Shown here: positions 1-8,651 of the stretch, one piece after another
Numbering within the stretch: position 1 is the first letter of the stretch
Layout: each line of letters opens with the position of its first letter
Source of the DNA: Mucilaginibacter corticis
Lineage (GTDB): Bacteria; Bacteroidota; Bacteroidia; Sphingobacteriales; Sphingobacteriaceae
Length of the DNA: 64,000 nucleotides
Assembly: GCF_007558865.1 (NCBI RefSeq)
Contig: NZ_VLPK01000003.1
Span: 186,001 to 250,000 of the forward strand
Reading direction: 5' to 3'
Notes under the pieces: generated by a model
What the model was told of the DNA's origin: nothing
The model's input: the letters and a program-made list of their open reading frames with translations, nothing else
Database searches by the model: none
Made by a program: the position numbers and the translations under genes

Positions 1-768
1 TCTGCCGATTCAACACAGGCCGGTAGCTATAAGGCAATAATGGACATACCAAATGGATCCGTACGGACATTTACTTTATCAGGCAAGGTTACAGGTACAC
101 CAACAGGCTCGTTAGATGTTTCTGCAAGCATTTTGCGCACCACTGATATAACAGACCCTGATGCTACAAATCCTGATTCAGCAGTTCCAACTGATGCTTC
201 AGGCGAATGCGATTCAGATCCATCGGGTGCAGGTTGTAACAATATTAAAACCGTAAGCAGTACATTTTTAGCGCTGCCGGATGCTGGGCCTGATCAATCT
301 GTAGATAAAAACACCGTCGCAACATTAAGCGCTAATGCTGCCGGCGCCTGGGCACAGGTAGGCGAAACACCATCTAAAGCAGTTATAGCCAACCCGACAA
401 GCCAGCAGACTAACGTATCCGGTTTAACAACTATAGGCCGTTACACATTTACCTATACCAATGTCAACGGTTGTGCAGATACGGTAGTTGTAAATGTATC
501 ATCGCCTGACCTTGGCGGCACAAACGTGATCACCCCTAATGGTGATGGCAAAAATGATACTTATACCATACCTGATCTTAGCTTTTATCCGGGCAGTAAA
601 TTGTCTATATATAATCGTTGGGGCAATGAGGTGTATCATTCAGACAATTATGACAATAGCTGGGCCGGACAAGGCTTGTCAGACGGAACATATTATTACT
701 TGTTTGACAGAAAAGACCCAAGCGGCAAAATAAAAAGGTTTAAAGGTTGGATATATTTAAAACACTGA
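1..768 (+). CDS. T9SS type B sorting domain protein (gliding motility-associated C-terminal domain), 5'-truncated
   Basis: Partial gene: the frame is open from the first base, so the protein starts upstream of the window. The last ~85 residues form a CHU_C / gliding-motility-associated C-terminal domain, seen as ITPNGDGKNDTY, then LSIYNRWGNEVYHS and a final GWIYLKH. This is the type B signal that sends proteins through the type IX secretion system to the cell surface. Upstream lies an Ig-like repeat with a DAGPDQSV start and a CADTVVVNV end, typical of Bacteroidota adhesins. The stop overlaps possible starts of the PorP/SprF gene, so the two are probably co-transcribed. The identity of the missing N-terminal part cannot be judged. 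Confidence 0.88.
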   Translation, partial: SADSTQAGSYKAIMDIPNGSVRTFTLSGKVTGTPTGSLDVSASILRTTDITDPDATNPDSAVPTDASGECDSDPSGAGCNNIKTVSSTFLALPDAGPDQSVDKNTVATLSANAAGAWAQVGETPSKAVIANPTSQQTNVSGLTTIGRYTFTYTNVNGCADTVVVNVSSPDLGGTNVITPNGDGKNDTYTIPDLSFYPGSKLSIYNRWGNEVYHSDNYDNSWAGQGLSDGTYYYLFDRKDPSGKIKRFKGWIYLKH

Positions 769-779
769 TGATGAGGTTG

Positions 780-1748
780 ATGAAAAAATATATCTTATTC
801 ATACTACTATTTGGCATTGGCAAAACTTATGCACAGCAAACGCTGCAGCTAAGCCAGTATATTTTTAATGGCTTAGCGGTAAACCCTGCTTATGCCGGCT
901 ACAAAGATAATTGGACTATAAACCTTGGCAGCCGACTGCAATGGCAGGGTGTTAATGGCGCGCCGGTAACCAATACTTTATCTGTTGATGGTATTGCCGA
1001 TTCAGAAAATAAAAACATAGGCTTAGGCTTATTGGTGATGAATGACCGGCTGGGCCCGGAAAACAACTCGTCTGTCTATGCAAACTATGCCTATCGCATA
1101 AAATTAAATAATGACGACTCACAACGTCTTTGTTTTGGTATAGCCGCCGGGATTGTACAATACAGCATTGATCAAAGCTTGTTTACTCCAACAGATGCAA
1201 ATGACCCAAGCCTTTCTACCGGTGTTCAAAATAAGATCTCGTCAGATTTTAGGTTTGGTGTCTATTATTATTCGCCGTTATTTTATATTGGCGGATCAAT
1301 TCTTAACCTGATACCTGATGACAGGCCTGACCCAAATTCAATATTCGTAAAGAACGTTAGGGCAATGTATTTAACGTCAGGATTTATCATCCCGGTATCG
1401 TCGCAGGTTAACTGGAAACCTTCGGTACTTTTTAAGGAAGATTTTAAGGGCCCTACCAACTTAAATGCGGGTAGTTACTTTTTAATAAGCGATCTATTAT
1501 GGGTGGGCGCATCTTACAGCACCGCTGTTACGCTCTGGAAAAAATCAAATTTACAAACCGATCTGAATAAAACAGATGCGCTTACCGCCGCTGTAGCAAT
1601 AAACATTTCGCCTTTATGCCGCTTTGGTTACTCGTATGACATTGGTGCCGGTAAGGTAGCCGGGTACCCGGCAGCATCGCACGAAATTTCATTTAGTTTA
1701 GGTTTTGGAAGAAAGAAAGGCAGAATATTAAGCCCTCGTTATTTTTAA
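780..1748 (+). CDS. PorP/SprF family type IX secretion system membrane protein
   Basis: About 322 residues. It starts with a signal peptide (MKKYILFILLFGIGKTYAQQ) and then shows the PorP/SprF pattern: LSQYIFNGLAVNPAYAGYKD near the mature N-terminus, alternating beta-strand segments, and an aromatic-rich C-terminus as in outer-membrane barrels. SprF of Flavobacterium is needed to secrete the adhesin SprB, and PorP/SprF genes often sit directly downstream of the T9SS type B protein they serve. That is the arrangement here, so this protein probably serves the adhesin upstream (inference). ATG codons at 768 and 771 are alternative starts. 780 was chosen because it puts Met-Lys-Lys at the head of the signal peptide. 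Confidence 0.88.
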   Translation: MKKYILFILLFGIGKTYAQQTLQLSQYIFNGLAVNPAYAGYKDNWTINLGSRLQWQGVNGAPVTNTLSVDGIADSENKNIGLGLLVMNDRLGPENNSSVYANYAYRIKLNNDDSQRLCFGIAAGIVQYSIDQSLFTPTDANDPSLSTGVQNKISSDFRFGVYYYSPLFYIGGSILNLIPDDRPDPNSIFVKNVRAMYLTSGFIIPVSSQVNWKPSVLFKEDFKGPTNLNAGSYFLISDLLWVGASYSTAVTLWKKSNLQTDLNKTDALTAAVAINISPLCRFGYSYDIGAGKVAGYPAASHEISFSLGFGRKKGRILSPRYF

Positions 1749-1757
1749 GATGATCGT

Positions 1758-3572
1758 ATGAAGAAAGTAGCTTTCATAATTCTATTAGCAACTACCTTTT
1801 TAGCCCGGGTTAGCGCGCAAGAGCAGCCTACCAAGCAAAAGTTAGCTGATAATTTATTTGAACGCTATGAGTATTTTAAAAGCCTGAACATTTATCTTGA
1901 ATTAGCCAACAAAAGCCAACCAAAATACGCTGTTGTTGAGCGCATTGCAGATTGCTATCGCCTGATGAATGATTATGAAAATGCCGAAATATGGTATCAA
2001 AAAGCGATAGCCTACCCCGAAGGGGCAATTATTGATCATTTTTACTATGCCGAGGTATTATTGCGAAATAAAAAGTTCGCTGATGCACGTGAACAGTATA
2101 AAGTTTATTACCAGGTAGAAAACGGCGATCAGTTGCCTTTTAAATTAGCTACCTGCGACTCGGCTGAAAAATGGATCAATAACCCGTCGACCGCATTTAC
2201 CGTTATCAATGAGCAAAAGTATAATACTAAATACTCCGACTGGGGATTAAACTATGAAGGCCCGAGTGGTTTTGTCTTTACATCAGACAGGATCTTGCCC
2301 AAGCAAAAAAATGATATTTATAACCGTAACGGTAATGGATACTTCAAAATGTACCATACAACCGGCGAGAACGGTGTTGGCCTGCTTGAATTAAAAACAG
2401 AAAAGAACCCCATTTTTGAGGCGGTTTATAATGTTGGGCCAATGGTGCTCACCAATTCGGGCGATACTGCTTACATCACTATTACCACTACCCTGCCTAA
2501 AGGAAAATTATCTGTCGATGCAAAAGTTAGCGGTGGTACCGAGTCGTTATATACCCGCCGCCTTCAATTGATCGTAGCTACTAAAACGGCTGGTAAGTGG
2601 ACAAATTTTAAAAGCTTTCCATATAATAACGTAAACGAGTATTCGGTTGGACATGCAACCTTATCTAAAGATGGAAAAGTTATTTACTTTACATCTGACA
2701 TGCCCGGCGGGCAAGGTAAAACAGATATCTGGTATTGCATTAAACAACCTGATGGCACCTGGGGACAACCGGTTAACTGTGGTAACGTTATTAATACTAA
2801 AGAAGACGAGTTTTTCCCGACTTTAAACGATAACAACACCCTGTACTTTTCATCGAATGGGTTACCGGGTATGGGTGGGCTTGACATCTTTAAAACAAAA
2901 GGCGAAAAATCAACCTGGATCAAGCCTGTCAACTTAAAAACACCGGTTAACAGTACCAGCGATGACTTTTATTTTGTAACGCGCGATAGTTTAAGCGGCT
3001 ACTTTTCTTCAAACCGTGAAGGTGGCAGCGGTAGTGATGATGTATATAGTTTTGGTTATAAACCGCCGCCGGAAACTAAGCACCCGGCAAAAAATGCTTT
3101 GACGGCAAAAAATGGACAGGTATCATCTTCATCTAAAAATGGAAATGGAAAGCCGACTTTAGCTAACAGGTCTGCACAAGAACCTTTAGCAAGGATCGTA
3201 TCGTTGAATAAGGGCGACGGCTTTATTATCAAGAATATATATTACAACCTTGATAAATCTAATATTCGCCCTGATGCTGCTGTAGAGTTAGATGAACTGG
3301 TACAAATTTTAAAACAACGCCCAACCATACGCCTTGAAGTTGGCGCACATACAGATTCACGCGCACCTGCGGCTTACAATATGGCGCTATCTATCCGCAG
3401 AGCGCATTCTGCAGTTGATTATCTTGTCGCGCGTGGCATTGCGTCAGACAGGCTGGTACCCAGAGGGTATGGCGAAACACGCTTGTTAAACAATTGTACC
3501 AAGGGCCGTTTTTGTACCGAAGCAGAACATCAGTTGAATAGAAGAACTGAATTACGGATATTGAGCGAATAA
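1758..3572 (+). CDS. OmpA family protein with TPR and PD40 beta-propeller repeats (PorE-like)
   Basis: 604 residues. A signal peptide ends near AQEQ (residues ~1-21). TPR-like helices follow (ADCYRLMNDYENAEIWYQKA, residues ~60-130), then WD40-like PD40 blades (FTSDMPGGQGKTDIWY, YFSSNGLPGMGGLDIF, YFSSNREGGSGSDDVY; residues ~150-430). The C-terminal ~120 residues are an OmpA-type peptidoglycan-binding domain (FIIKNIYYNLDKSNIRPDA, HTDSRA, RRAHSAVDYLVARGI, RGYGETRLLN). The same order occurs in PorE, the Porphyromonas T9SS protein thought to anchor the secreton to peptidoglycan. It lies 9 bases after porP/sprF and probably forms one secretion unit with it. It may be a dedicated paralogue rather than the core PorE. 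Confidence 0.88.
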   Translation: MKKVAFIILLATTFLARVSAQEQPTKQKLADNLFERYEYFKSLNIYLELANKSQPKYAVVERIADCYRLMNDYENAEIWYQKAIAYPEGAIIDHFYYAEVLLRNKKFADAREQYKVYYQVENGDQLPFKLATCDSAEKWINNPSTAFTVINEQKYNTKYSDWGLNYEGPSGFVFTSDRILPKQKNDIYNRNGNGYFKMYHTTGENGVGLLELKTEKNPIFEAVYNVGPMVLTNSGDTAYITITTTLPKGKLSVDAKVSGGTESLYTRRLQLIVATKTAGKWTNFKSFPYNNVNEYSVGHATLSKDGKVIYFTSDMPGGQGKTDIWYCIKQPDGTWGQPVNCGNVINTKEDEFFPTLNDNNTLYFSSNGLPGMGGLDIFKTKGEKSTWIKPVNLKTPVNSTSDDFYFVTRDSLSGYFSSNREGGSGSDDVYSFGYKPPPETKHPAKNALTAKNGQVSSSSKNGNGKPTLANRSAQEPLARIVSLNKGDGFIIKNIYYNLDKSNIRPDAAVELDELVQILKQRPTIRLEVGAHTDSRAPAAYNMALSIRRAHSAVDYLVARGIASDRLVPRGYGETRLLNNCTKGRFCTEAEHQLNRRTELRILSE

Positions 3573-4550
3573 TTAGCTGATATAAAACTTTTCGCGGTAC
3601 CCTGTCGGTGTCATGCCTACAGTTTTTCTGAATATTTTACGGAAAGCTTTTGGGTCGCTATAACCAGAGTTGATCATTACCTCCGTCATTTGCTGGTTGG
3701 TTTGTACTAATAGTTTTTTGGCAGCCTCTATCCTTGTTTTTTGCAGGTATTCTATTGGTGTTATACCGGTTACCTGTTTAAAGCGGCGGGCTATATTTCT
3801 GCGGCTGCCGGGTATTTCTTTGATCAATTCTTCAATAGTGCCGGCATTATGGTACGCGGCTTCTATGTTTTGTTGTGCCATGGCAACCAACTCGTCATTA
3901 TGCGCTTGTACCGGCGAAAACGTACTGAAATACGTTTGCTGTTCCCTATCCATATCGATAGAGAATAATTTGGCTGTGCGCACGGCAATATCTTTACTGC
4001 AATACTTTTGCAACAGGTGCAGCATTAAATGAAAGCTTGATGTAGATCCCCCGCTGGTATATAAACCGCCATCGCCGGTTACAACCTTGTCGGCCTGCAA
4101 TTTAACAGTTGGAAAGGCATGCGCAAACTGCGGGCAGGCATCAACATGTGTAGTAGCTGTTTTACCGTTTAAAAGCCCTGTAGCTCCTAATAAGAATGCA
4201 CCGGTGCAAACACAAGCCAATTCGGCACCGGCCTTAAATTGCTGTTGCAGCCAGGGAATGTATTTTTGATTCTCGCCAATAGCCTGTACAATATTAGCCG
4301 CGTTAAATGCGGGTATAAATATAAGGTCCTGTTTTTGTGCTTCGCAAATTGACTCAATCCTGTAACCTTTAAATTCGGCAGCATGGTTTGTATCTATCTC
4401 GTCCATACAAAACAGCGAAATATTAAAAGCAGGGGCTTTATCATCGTCAGCGTAAAACCGGTTTACACTCTCAAAAACATCAAGGATAGCAGCTACGCTT
4501 AATAGCCTGTACCTGTTGGTCAATAAAATGCCTAATTGTATCATCTGCAT
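3573..4550 (-). CDS. GlxA family transcriptional regulator (DJ-1/PfpI domain plus AraC-type HTH)
   Basis: About 325 residues. The N-terminal ~200 residues are a DJ-1/PfpI (class I amidotransferase-like) domain with the nucleophile elbow ACVCTGAFLLG and the following TTHVDACPQFA. The C-terminal ~100 residues carry two AraC helix-turn-helices (RRNIARRFKQVTGITPIEYL, then MTEVMINSGYSDPKAFRKIF ending in GMTPTGYREKF). GlxA regulators usually control nearby catabolic genes; the ligand cannot be told. ATG at 4550 (MQMIQLGILL) was chosen over an upstream in-frame ATG at 4607, because the family starts just before the first beta strand. Its stop abuts the stop of the convergent OmpA gene with no spacer. 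Confidence 0.88.
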   Translation of the reverse strand: MQMIQLGILLTNRYRLLSVAAILDVFESVNRFYADDDKAPAFNISLFCMDEIDTNHAAEFKGYRIESICEAQKQDLIFIPAFNAANIVQAIGENQKYIPWLQQQFKAGAELACVCTGAFLLGATGLLNGKTATTHVDACPQFAHAFPTVKLQADKVVTGDGGLYTSGGSTSSFHLMLHLLQKYCSKDIAVRTAKLFSIDMDREQQTYFSTFSPVQAHNDELVAMAQQNIEAAYHNAGTIEELIKEIPGSRRNIARRFKQVTGITPIEYLQKTRIEAAKKLLVQTNQQMTEVMINSGYSDPKAFRKIFRKTVGMTPTGYREKFYIS

Positions 4551-4689
4551 TAGTTTAGTATGCGATAAATATAAAAAAATGTCCTGAATACCCCCTATAG
4601 TTGACATTTATACACACCTTAAATCTGATAAATTGCCCTTACCTTAGTATTATCAAAAAAACATAAACCACACTTTAAAACATTACATC

Positions 4690-5115
4690 ATGGCTAAGAT
4701 CAATCCTTATTTAAACTTTTTAGGTAACACTGAAGAAGCATTTAACTTTTACAAGTCCGTATTTGGCGGCGAGTTTTTAGTGCTACAACGTTTTAAAGAC
4801 ACACCACATGGTGATAGTATGTCTGCCGAAGATAAAGAACGCATTATGCACGTCGCTTTAATGGTTGGCGATAATATGCTGATGGGTACCGATGTCCTGG
4901 AATCCGCCGGGCAAACACTAACTTTCGGGAACCATCTTTCTATTGCTATCGCTCCGGAAAGTATTGAAGAAACAAACGCTATATTTAATGGACTGGCAGC
5001 AGGAGCACAAGTAGAAGTACCATTAGAGAAAATGTTTTGGGGAGCAACATTTGGTATGCTTACCGATAAATTCGGTGTAAAATGGATGGTAAATTATGAT
5101 GAGAATCAAAAATAG
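4690..5115 (+). CDS. VOC family protein (PhnB-like glyoxalase/bleomycin-resistance fold)
   Basis: 141 residues. It opens with INPYLNFLGNTEEAFNFYKSVFGGEF, the signature of the PhnB/3-demethylubiquinone-methyltransferase-like branch of the vicinal oxygen chelate superfamily, and ends with FGMLTDKFGVKWMVNYD. Family members bind a metal across paired beta-alpha-beta-beta-beta units, but many of this subgroup lack proven activity. It is divergent from the GlxA-type regulator gene, which may control it. The downstream DinB and small-protein genes follow closely on the same strand and could be co-transcribed. The substrate is unknown. Confidence 0.85.
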   Translation: MAKINPYLNFLGNTEEAFNFYKSVFGGEFLVLQRFKDTPHGDSMSAEDKERIMHVALMVGDNMLMGTDVLESAGQTLTFGNHLSIAIAPESIEETNAIFNGLAAGAQVEVPLEKMFWGATFGMLTDKFGVKWMVNYDENQK

Positions 5116-5170
5116 AGTTTAACCAATGAACCTGCCGCGGTTAAGGTCGCATATTAAAAACCGCATAGCT

Positions 5171-5668
5171 ATGAAAGATCTGTTAAAAGAACTGCAAGAC
5201 ACAAAAAGCGAACTGACAAATCTAATTTCGTCAATAAGCGAGGATGACTTTAATGCCATTCCTTTTGAAAGCTGCTGGACACCCTCGCAGGTTACAGAGC
5301 ATATTATAAATGCTGTTGGAGTAGATATGCTGTACGGCGAAACAAAACCAACACCGCGTAGCCCTGACGATAAGATAGCTGAAACAGCCAAACTTTTTTT
5401 GAATATGGAGATTAAAATGGAATCGCCCGGTTTTATTTATCCGTCAGGCAAACAGCATAGCAAGGCAGAAATGCTGGATATTGTAAACAATAAATTTACA
5501 GGCCTGATCAATGCTGTAAAAACGCTTGATCTGTCTTTAACCTGCACCGCGTTTGAGATACCGGGCTTTGGTGAATTTACACGGTTGGAGTTTATCTGGT
5601 TCTATATATACCATACACAACGGCATATCTTTCAATTAAAAAATATAGCAAAAGCATTAGCCGGATAA
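5171..5668 (+). CDS. DinB-like (DinB_2) family protein
   Basis: About 165 residues in a four-helix DinB/YfiT-like bundle. Conserved metal-site histidines are visible in TPSQVTEHII and near the end in WFYIYHTQRHIFQLKNI. Members of this superfamily act as metal-dependent thiol transferases or have no known function; they are not DNA polymerases despite the name. ATG at 5171 (MKDLLKELQD) was preferred because the helical domain begins there. An in-frame ATG at 5126 would add a basic 15-residue leader that does not look conserved. It sits between the VOC gene and a 70-residue small protein. Confidence 0.78.
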   Translation: MKDLLKELQDTKSELTNLISSISEDDFNAIPFESCWTPSQVTEHIINAVGVDMLYGETKPTPRSPDDKIAETAKLFLNMEIKMESPGFIYPSGKQHSKAEMLDIVNNKFTGLINAVKTLDLSLTCTAFEIPGFGEFTRLEFIWFYIYHTQRHIFQLKNIAKALAG

Positions 5669-5679
5669 ATAATTTGCCT

Positions 5680-5892
5680 ATGACTGTAGAGGTTTTTAAA
5701 ACAAATGTCGACGAGGTTGAATCTTCCGAAATACTGATCCGGAAAGTTTTGGATCATTTCCCTGAAAGTCGGGTAAATTTTGATATGGAGGATTGTGACA
5801 AGATCCTTCGTGTGGAAGCACGGAAAGTAATTCCCGAAAGAATAATTGAAATACTGAATGCACACGGGTACACCTGCGAGGTATTGACCTGA
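5680..5892 (+). CDS. Small conserved hypothetical protein, HMA-like ferredoxin fold without CxxC
   Basis: 70 residues from ATG 5680. The pattern of strands and helices (MTVEVFKTNV, SSEILIRKVLDHFPESRVNF, KILRVEA, PERIIEILNAHGYTCEVL) resembles the beta-alpha-beta-beta-alpha-beta ferredoxin fold of heavy-metal-associated proteins. The CxxC metal site is absent; only single cysteines occur (MEDCDK and YTCEV). Function is unknown. It lies 12 bases after the DinB-like gene and 24 bases before the MATE pump, so it is probably in the same transcript. Confidence 0.7.
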   Translation: MTVEVFKTNVDEVESSEILIRKVLDHFPESRVNFDMEDCDKILRVEARKVIPERIIEILNAHGYTCEVLT

Positions 5893-5915
5893 TAATTTAA
5901 ACTGACCTTTTCATA

Positions 5916-7292
5916 GTGACTATAAAAAACATTATTTCTGTAATCCGCCAGTCGCTTAATGGCGAAACCCAGGATTATACCACGGGCAGTATCCGCAAGG
6001 CGGTATTCTTGCTGGCAGTACCTATGATACTGGAGCTAAGCCTCGAGAGCGTATTCGCCCTGGTCGACATCTTCTTTGTGGGTAAACTGGGACAAAATGC
6101 CATTGCCAGCGTTGGGTTAACAGAATCTGTTATCACCATAGTTTACTCTATTGCCATAGGCTTAAGTACAGGCGCAGGTGCTGTAGTGGCCCGGCGTATC
6201 GGTGAAAAAAATGCAGACGGTGCAGCCCATGCCGGCGCGCAATCGCTGATTATCGCGTTCATCATTTCAGCAGTGTTAACCGTTACCGGTATGATATATG
6301 CCGGCGATATTTTAGGACTGATGGGCGCGAGTAAAGAAGTAGTTGCCGATGGCGCCATATTTACGCGCATCATGTTTGGCGGCAGCCTGGTTATAATCCT
6401 GATCTTCCTCATTAATGGCATATTCCGTGGCGCGGGTAATGCCGCAATGGCCATGAAAAGTTTGTGGATAGCCAGTTTGACCAATATCATCTTATGCCCT
6501 ATCCTGATCCATTTTTTTGGTTTAAAGGGCGCTGCCATGGCAACTGTTACAGGCCGCACATCGGGCGTAATATACCAGTGCTACCATTTAATTAAAGGAA
6601 ACGGTATTGTAAAATTTACGGCCTCGCATTTTAATTTTGATTCGCCTGTTATCAAAACCATTATTAAAATTGCATGGCCCGCCACATTGCAATTTATAAT
6701 ATCCAGCGGCAGTTGGATAGTTGTAGCCCGGCTTGTAGCAGAGACCGGCGGGACAGCCGCATCTGCAGGTTACCAGGTTGCCATACGTAATGTGGTCTTT
6801 TTTATTTTGCCGGCATGGGGCTTGAGTAATGCCGCTGCTACTTTACTTGGCCAAAATCTTGGTGCAAAAGAAATTGACCGCGCCGAAAAAAGCGTTATGA
6901 TAACCGCGAAGTATAATGCCATTTTTATGGGGATAGTAATGGTTGTTTTTTTATTATTCTCAAGCCCTATCATTAATATCTTCACAAAGGATGTGGCCGT
7001 TGTTAAATTTGGTGTGCAAGCCTTGCAAATCTTTGGTTCGGCATATATTTTTTATGGGATAGGCATGGTAATGACCCAGGCTTTAAACGGTGCAGGCGAT
7101 ACCAAAACCCCTACCTGGATAAATTTCGTTTGTTTTTGGTTGATACAAATACCGTTGGCTTATTATCTTTCTGAAAAACTAGACATGAAAGCCACAGGGG
7201 CGTTTATATCCATCCCCATAGCAGAAACTTTACTCGCTTTGGCTGCCTGGTATTATTTCAAGAAGGGAAAATGGAAAGAGGTTAAAATATAA
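5916..7292 (+). CDS. MATE family efflux transporter
   Basis: 458 residues with about 12 hydrophobic segments in two similar halves, as in multidrug and toxic-compound extrusion pumps. Family marks include VPMILELSLESVFALVDIFFVGKLG in the first helices, GLSTGAGAVVARRIGE, and the second-half PAWGLSNAAATLLGQNLGAK. These transporters export cationic drugs or metabolites using a Na+ or H+ gradient; the substrate here cannot be predicted. The start is GTG at 5916, with no in-frame ATG before the first membrane helix. The cytosolic N-terminal ~25 residues are slightly long for the family. Confidence 0.9.
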   Translation: MTIKNIISVIRQSLNGETQDYTTGSIRKAVFLLAVPMILELSLESVFALVDIFFVGKLGQNAIASVGLTESVITIVYSIAIGLSTGAGAVVARRIGEKNADGAAHAGAQSLIIAFIISAVLTVTGMIYAGDILGLMGASKEVVADGAIFTRIMFGGSLVIILIFLINGIFRGAGNAAMAMKSLWIASLTNIILCPILIHFFGLKGAAMATVTGRTSGVIYQCYHLIKGNGIVKFTASHFNFDSPVIKTIIKIAWPATLQFIISSGSWIVVARLVAETGGTAASAGYQVAIRNVVFFILPAWGLSNAAATLLGQNLGAKEIDRAEKSVMITAKYNAIFMGIVMVVFLLFSSPIINIFTKDVAVVKFGVQALQIFGSAYIFYGIGMVMTQALNGAGDTKTPTWINFVCFWLIQIPLAYYLSEKLDMKATGAFISIPIAETLLALAAWYYFKKGKWKEVKI

Positions 7293-7385
7293 TTTGCCGG
7301 TTAAGTAAATGTAATGTTACGTTAGCTTTAATTATTAATTTAAAAACTATAATTGTTAGTGTTTTAAACTGATACAAAAATCTGA

Positions 7386-7393
7386 TAGATTTG
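7386..7393 (+). promoter_or_regulatory. Candidate promoter -7 box for the DUF1080 gene
   Basis: TAGATTTG matches the Bacteroidota -7 consensus TAnnTTTG exactly and lies 20 bases before the ATG at 7414. The region about 20 bases upstream is T-rich (GTTTTAAA) but is not a clean TTTG -33 element. Support is motif and position only. Confidence 0.45.
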
Positions 7394-7413
7394 AGGTAAC
7401 CAAAAATAACCTC

Positions 7414-8199
7414 ATGAAATATAACCTGATTTTAACAGCAGCGTTGTTCTGCTTATCGCCAATTGTGTATGGGCAAACAACTACGGCCACAATCAATCAA
7501 GCCAACCTTGCTTCTTCAAACCCAACAAATGCCGAGATCTTTAGCCCTGTACCAAATGTTGTTACACCAGGCAAAACTTTTGGTACGGCGCCTTCTGACG
7601 CTATAATATTGTTTGATGGAAAAAACCTTGACGCATGGGAGTCAGCCTCTGATCAATCAGCTGCGAAATGGAAAATTAACGGTGATGTGCTTACGGTTGA
7701 CAAATCGACCGGTGACATTGAGACTAAGAAAAAGTTTACCAGCTATCAGCTACATATTGAATGGAAAATACCTGTAGACATTACAGGTACCGGACAGGCA
7801 AGAGGCAACAGCGGTATTTTCTTGTCAGGAAAGTATGAGATACAGGTTTTGGATACTTACAATAACGATAACAAAACCTATACAAACGGGATGGCAGGAA
7901 GCGTATATCGCGAGTCTATTCCATTAGTAAACCCGGCACACAAAGCGGGTGAATGGAACGTTTATGATATCGCTTATACCGCCCCTGAATTTAATGAGGA
8001 CGGTACAGTTAAAACACCTGCAAGGGTTACTATTTTCTTTAATGGCGTATTGGTTCAAAACAATGTAGCGATTAAAGGTGCCACTTCTACTGATAAGCAA
8101 CACGTTTATACCCAGCATGGTCCCGCCCCATTAAGGTTACAGGCACATGGCGACAAAAGCGCGCCCATCAGTTACCGGAACATCTGGATAAGAGAATAA
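7414..8199 (+). CDS. DUF1080 domain protein (3-keto-disaccharide hydrolase family), secreted
   Basis: 261 residues. A signal peptide (ending VYGQ, residue ~21) points to the periplasm or surface. The DUF1080 concanavalin-like fold is marked by APSDAIILFDGKNLDAW, YQLHIEWKIP, GQARGNSGIFLSGKYEIQVLD and a terminal YRNIWIRE. DUF1080 proteins of Bacteroidota act on 3-keto-glycosides made by partner oxidoreductases. A clear paralogue with the same VVTPGKT and ARGNSG(I/V)FL motifs lies at 56851-57624. It stands alone between a promoter-like box and a strong terminator. The exact sugar substrate is unknown. Confidence 0.88.
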   Translation: MKYNLILTAALFCLSPIVYGQTTTATINQANLASSNPTNAEIFSPVPNVVTPGKTFGTAPSDAIILFDGKNLDAWESASDQSAAKWKINGDVLTVDKSTGDIETKKKFTSYQLHIEWKIPVDITGTGQARGNSGIFLSGKYEIQVLDTYNNDNKTYTNGMAGSVYRESIPLVNPAHKAGEWNVYDIAYTAPEFNEDGTVKTPARVTIFFNGVLVQNNVAIKGATSTDKQHVYTQHGPAPLRLQAHGDKSAPISYRNIWIRE

Positions 8200-8204
8200 T
8201 TTTT

Positions 8205-8247
8205 AAAGCAATGGATTGATATTTCTTGAGTATCAATCCATTGCTTT
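8205..8247 (+). terminator. Intrinsic terminator after the DUF1080 gene
   Basis: A perfect 17-bp inverted repeat (8205-8221 with 8231-8247) encloses a 9-base loop and runs into T residues, 5 bases after the stop codon at 8199. Confidence 0.85.
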
Positions 8248-8388
8248 TTACTTTTTATAAGAAATTAAAACATTAACAAATATTAACACCTGTGTAGTGC
8301 AATAATCTATAAATTGCGTCGTATTAATTAAAAATCCTGTTGCCATTTGATAAAACTTCGACTTTTCAAATTATTTAATCATCACAAC

Positions 8389-8634
8389 ATGAATTATAAA
8401 GTGAAATTGGCCGATGGTACTACACACCTTATTGAAATAACTACCGGTTATTTTAAAAACTGGCGGGTGTGGAAAGTTAGAATAAACGGAAAAGCAGCCA
8501 TGCTTTATAAATTAGGCAGCGAATGGATGCAGCGTAATGAAGATTACCTGGACAGCTACACATTAAAAGCGATTGGAGAATTTATTGACACTATGATCTT
8601 GCCGCCTGGAAACACGGCATCATTGGCATCTTAA
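8389..8634 (+). CDS. Small hypothetical protein
   Basis: 81 residues from ATG 8389 (MNYKVKLADGTTHLIEITTG). It is soluble, with a beta-rich first half and a helical C-terminus (YTLKAIGEFIDTMI). No signal peptide, cysteine pair or known motif was recognised. It has its own upstream region after the terminator at 8247 and converges with the PKD-repeat gene. An in-frame TTG further upstream would add a leader that does not look like protein. No function can be assigned. Confidence 0.6.
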   Translation: MNYKVKLADGTTHLIEITTGYFKNWRVWKVRINGKAAMLYKLGSEWMQRNEDYLDSYTLKAIGEFIDTMILPPGNTASLAS

Positions 8635-8651
8635 AAATCTCACATTTAAAT

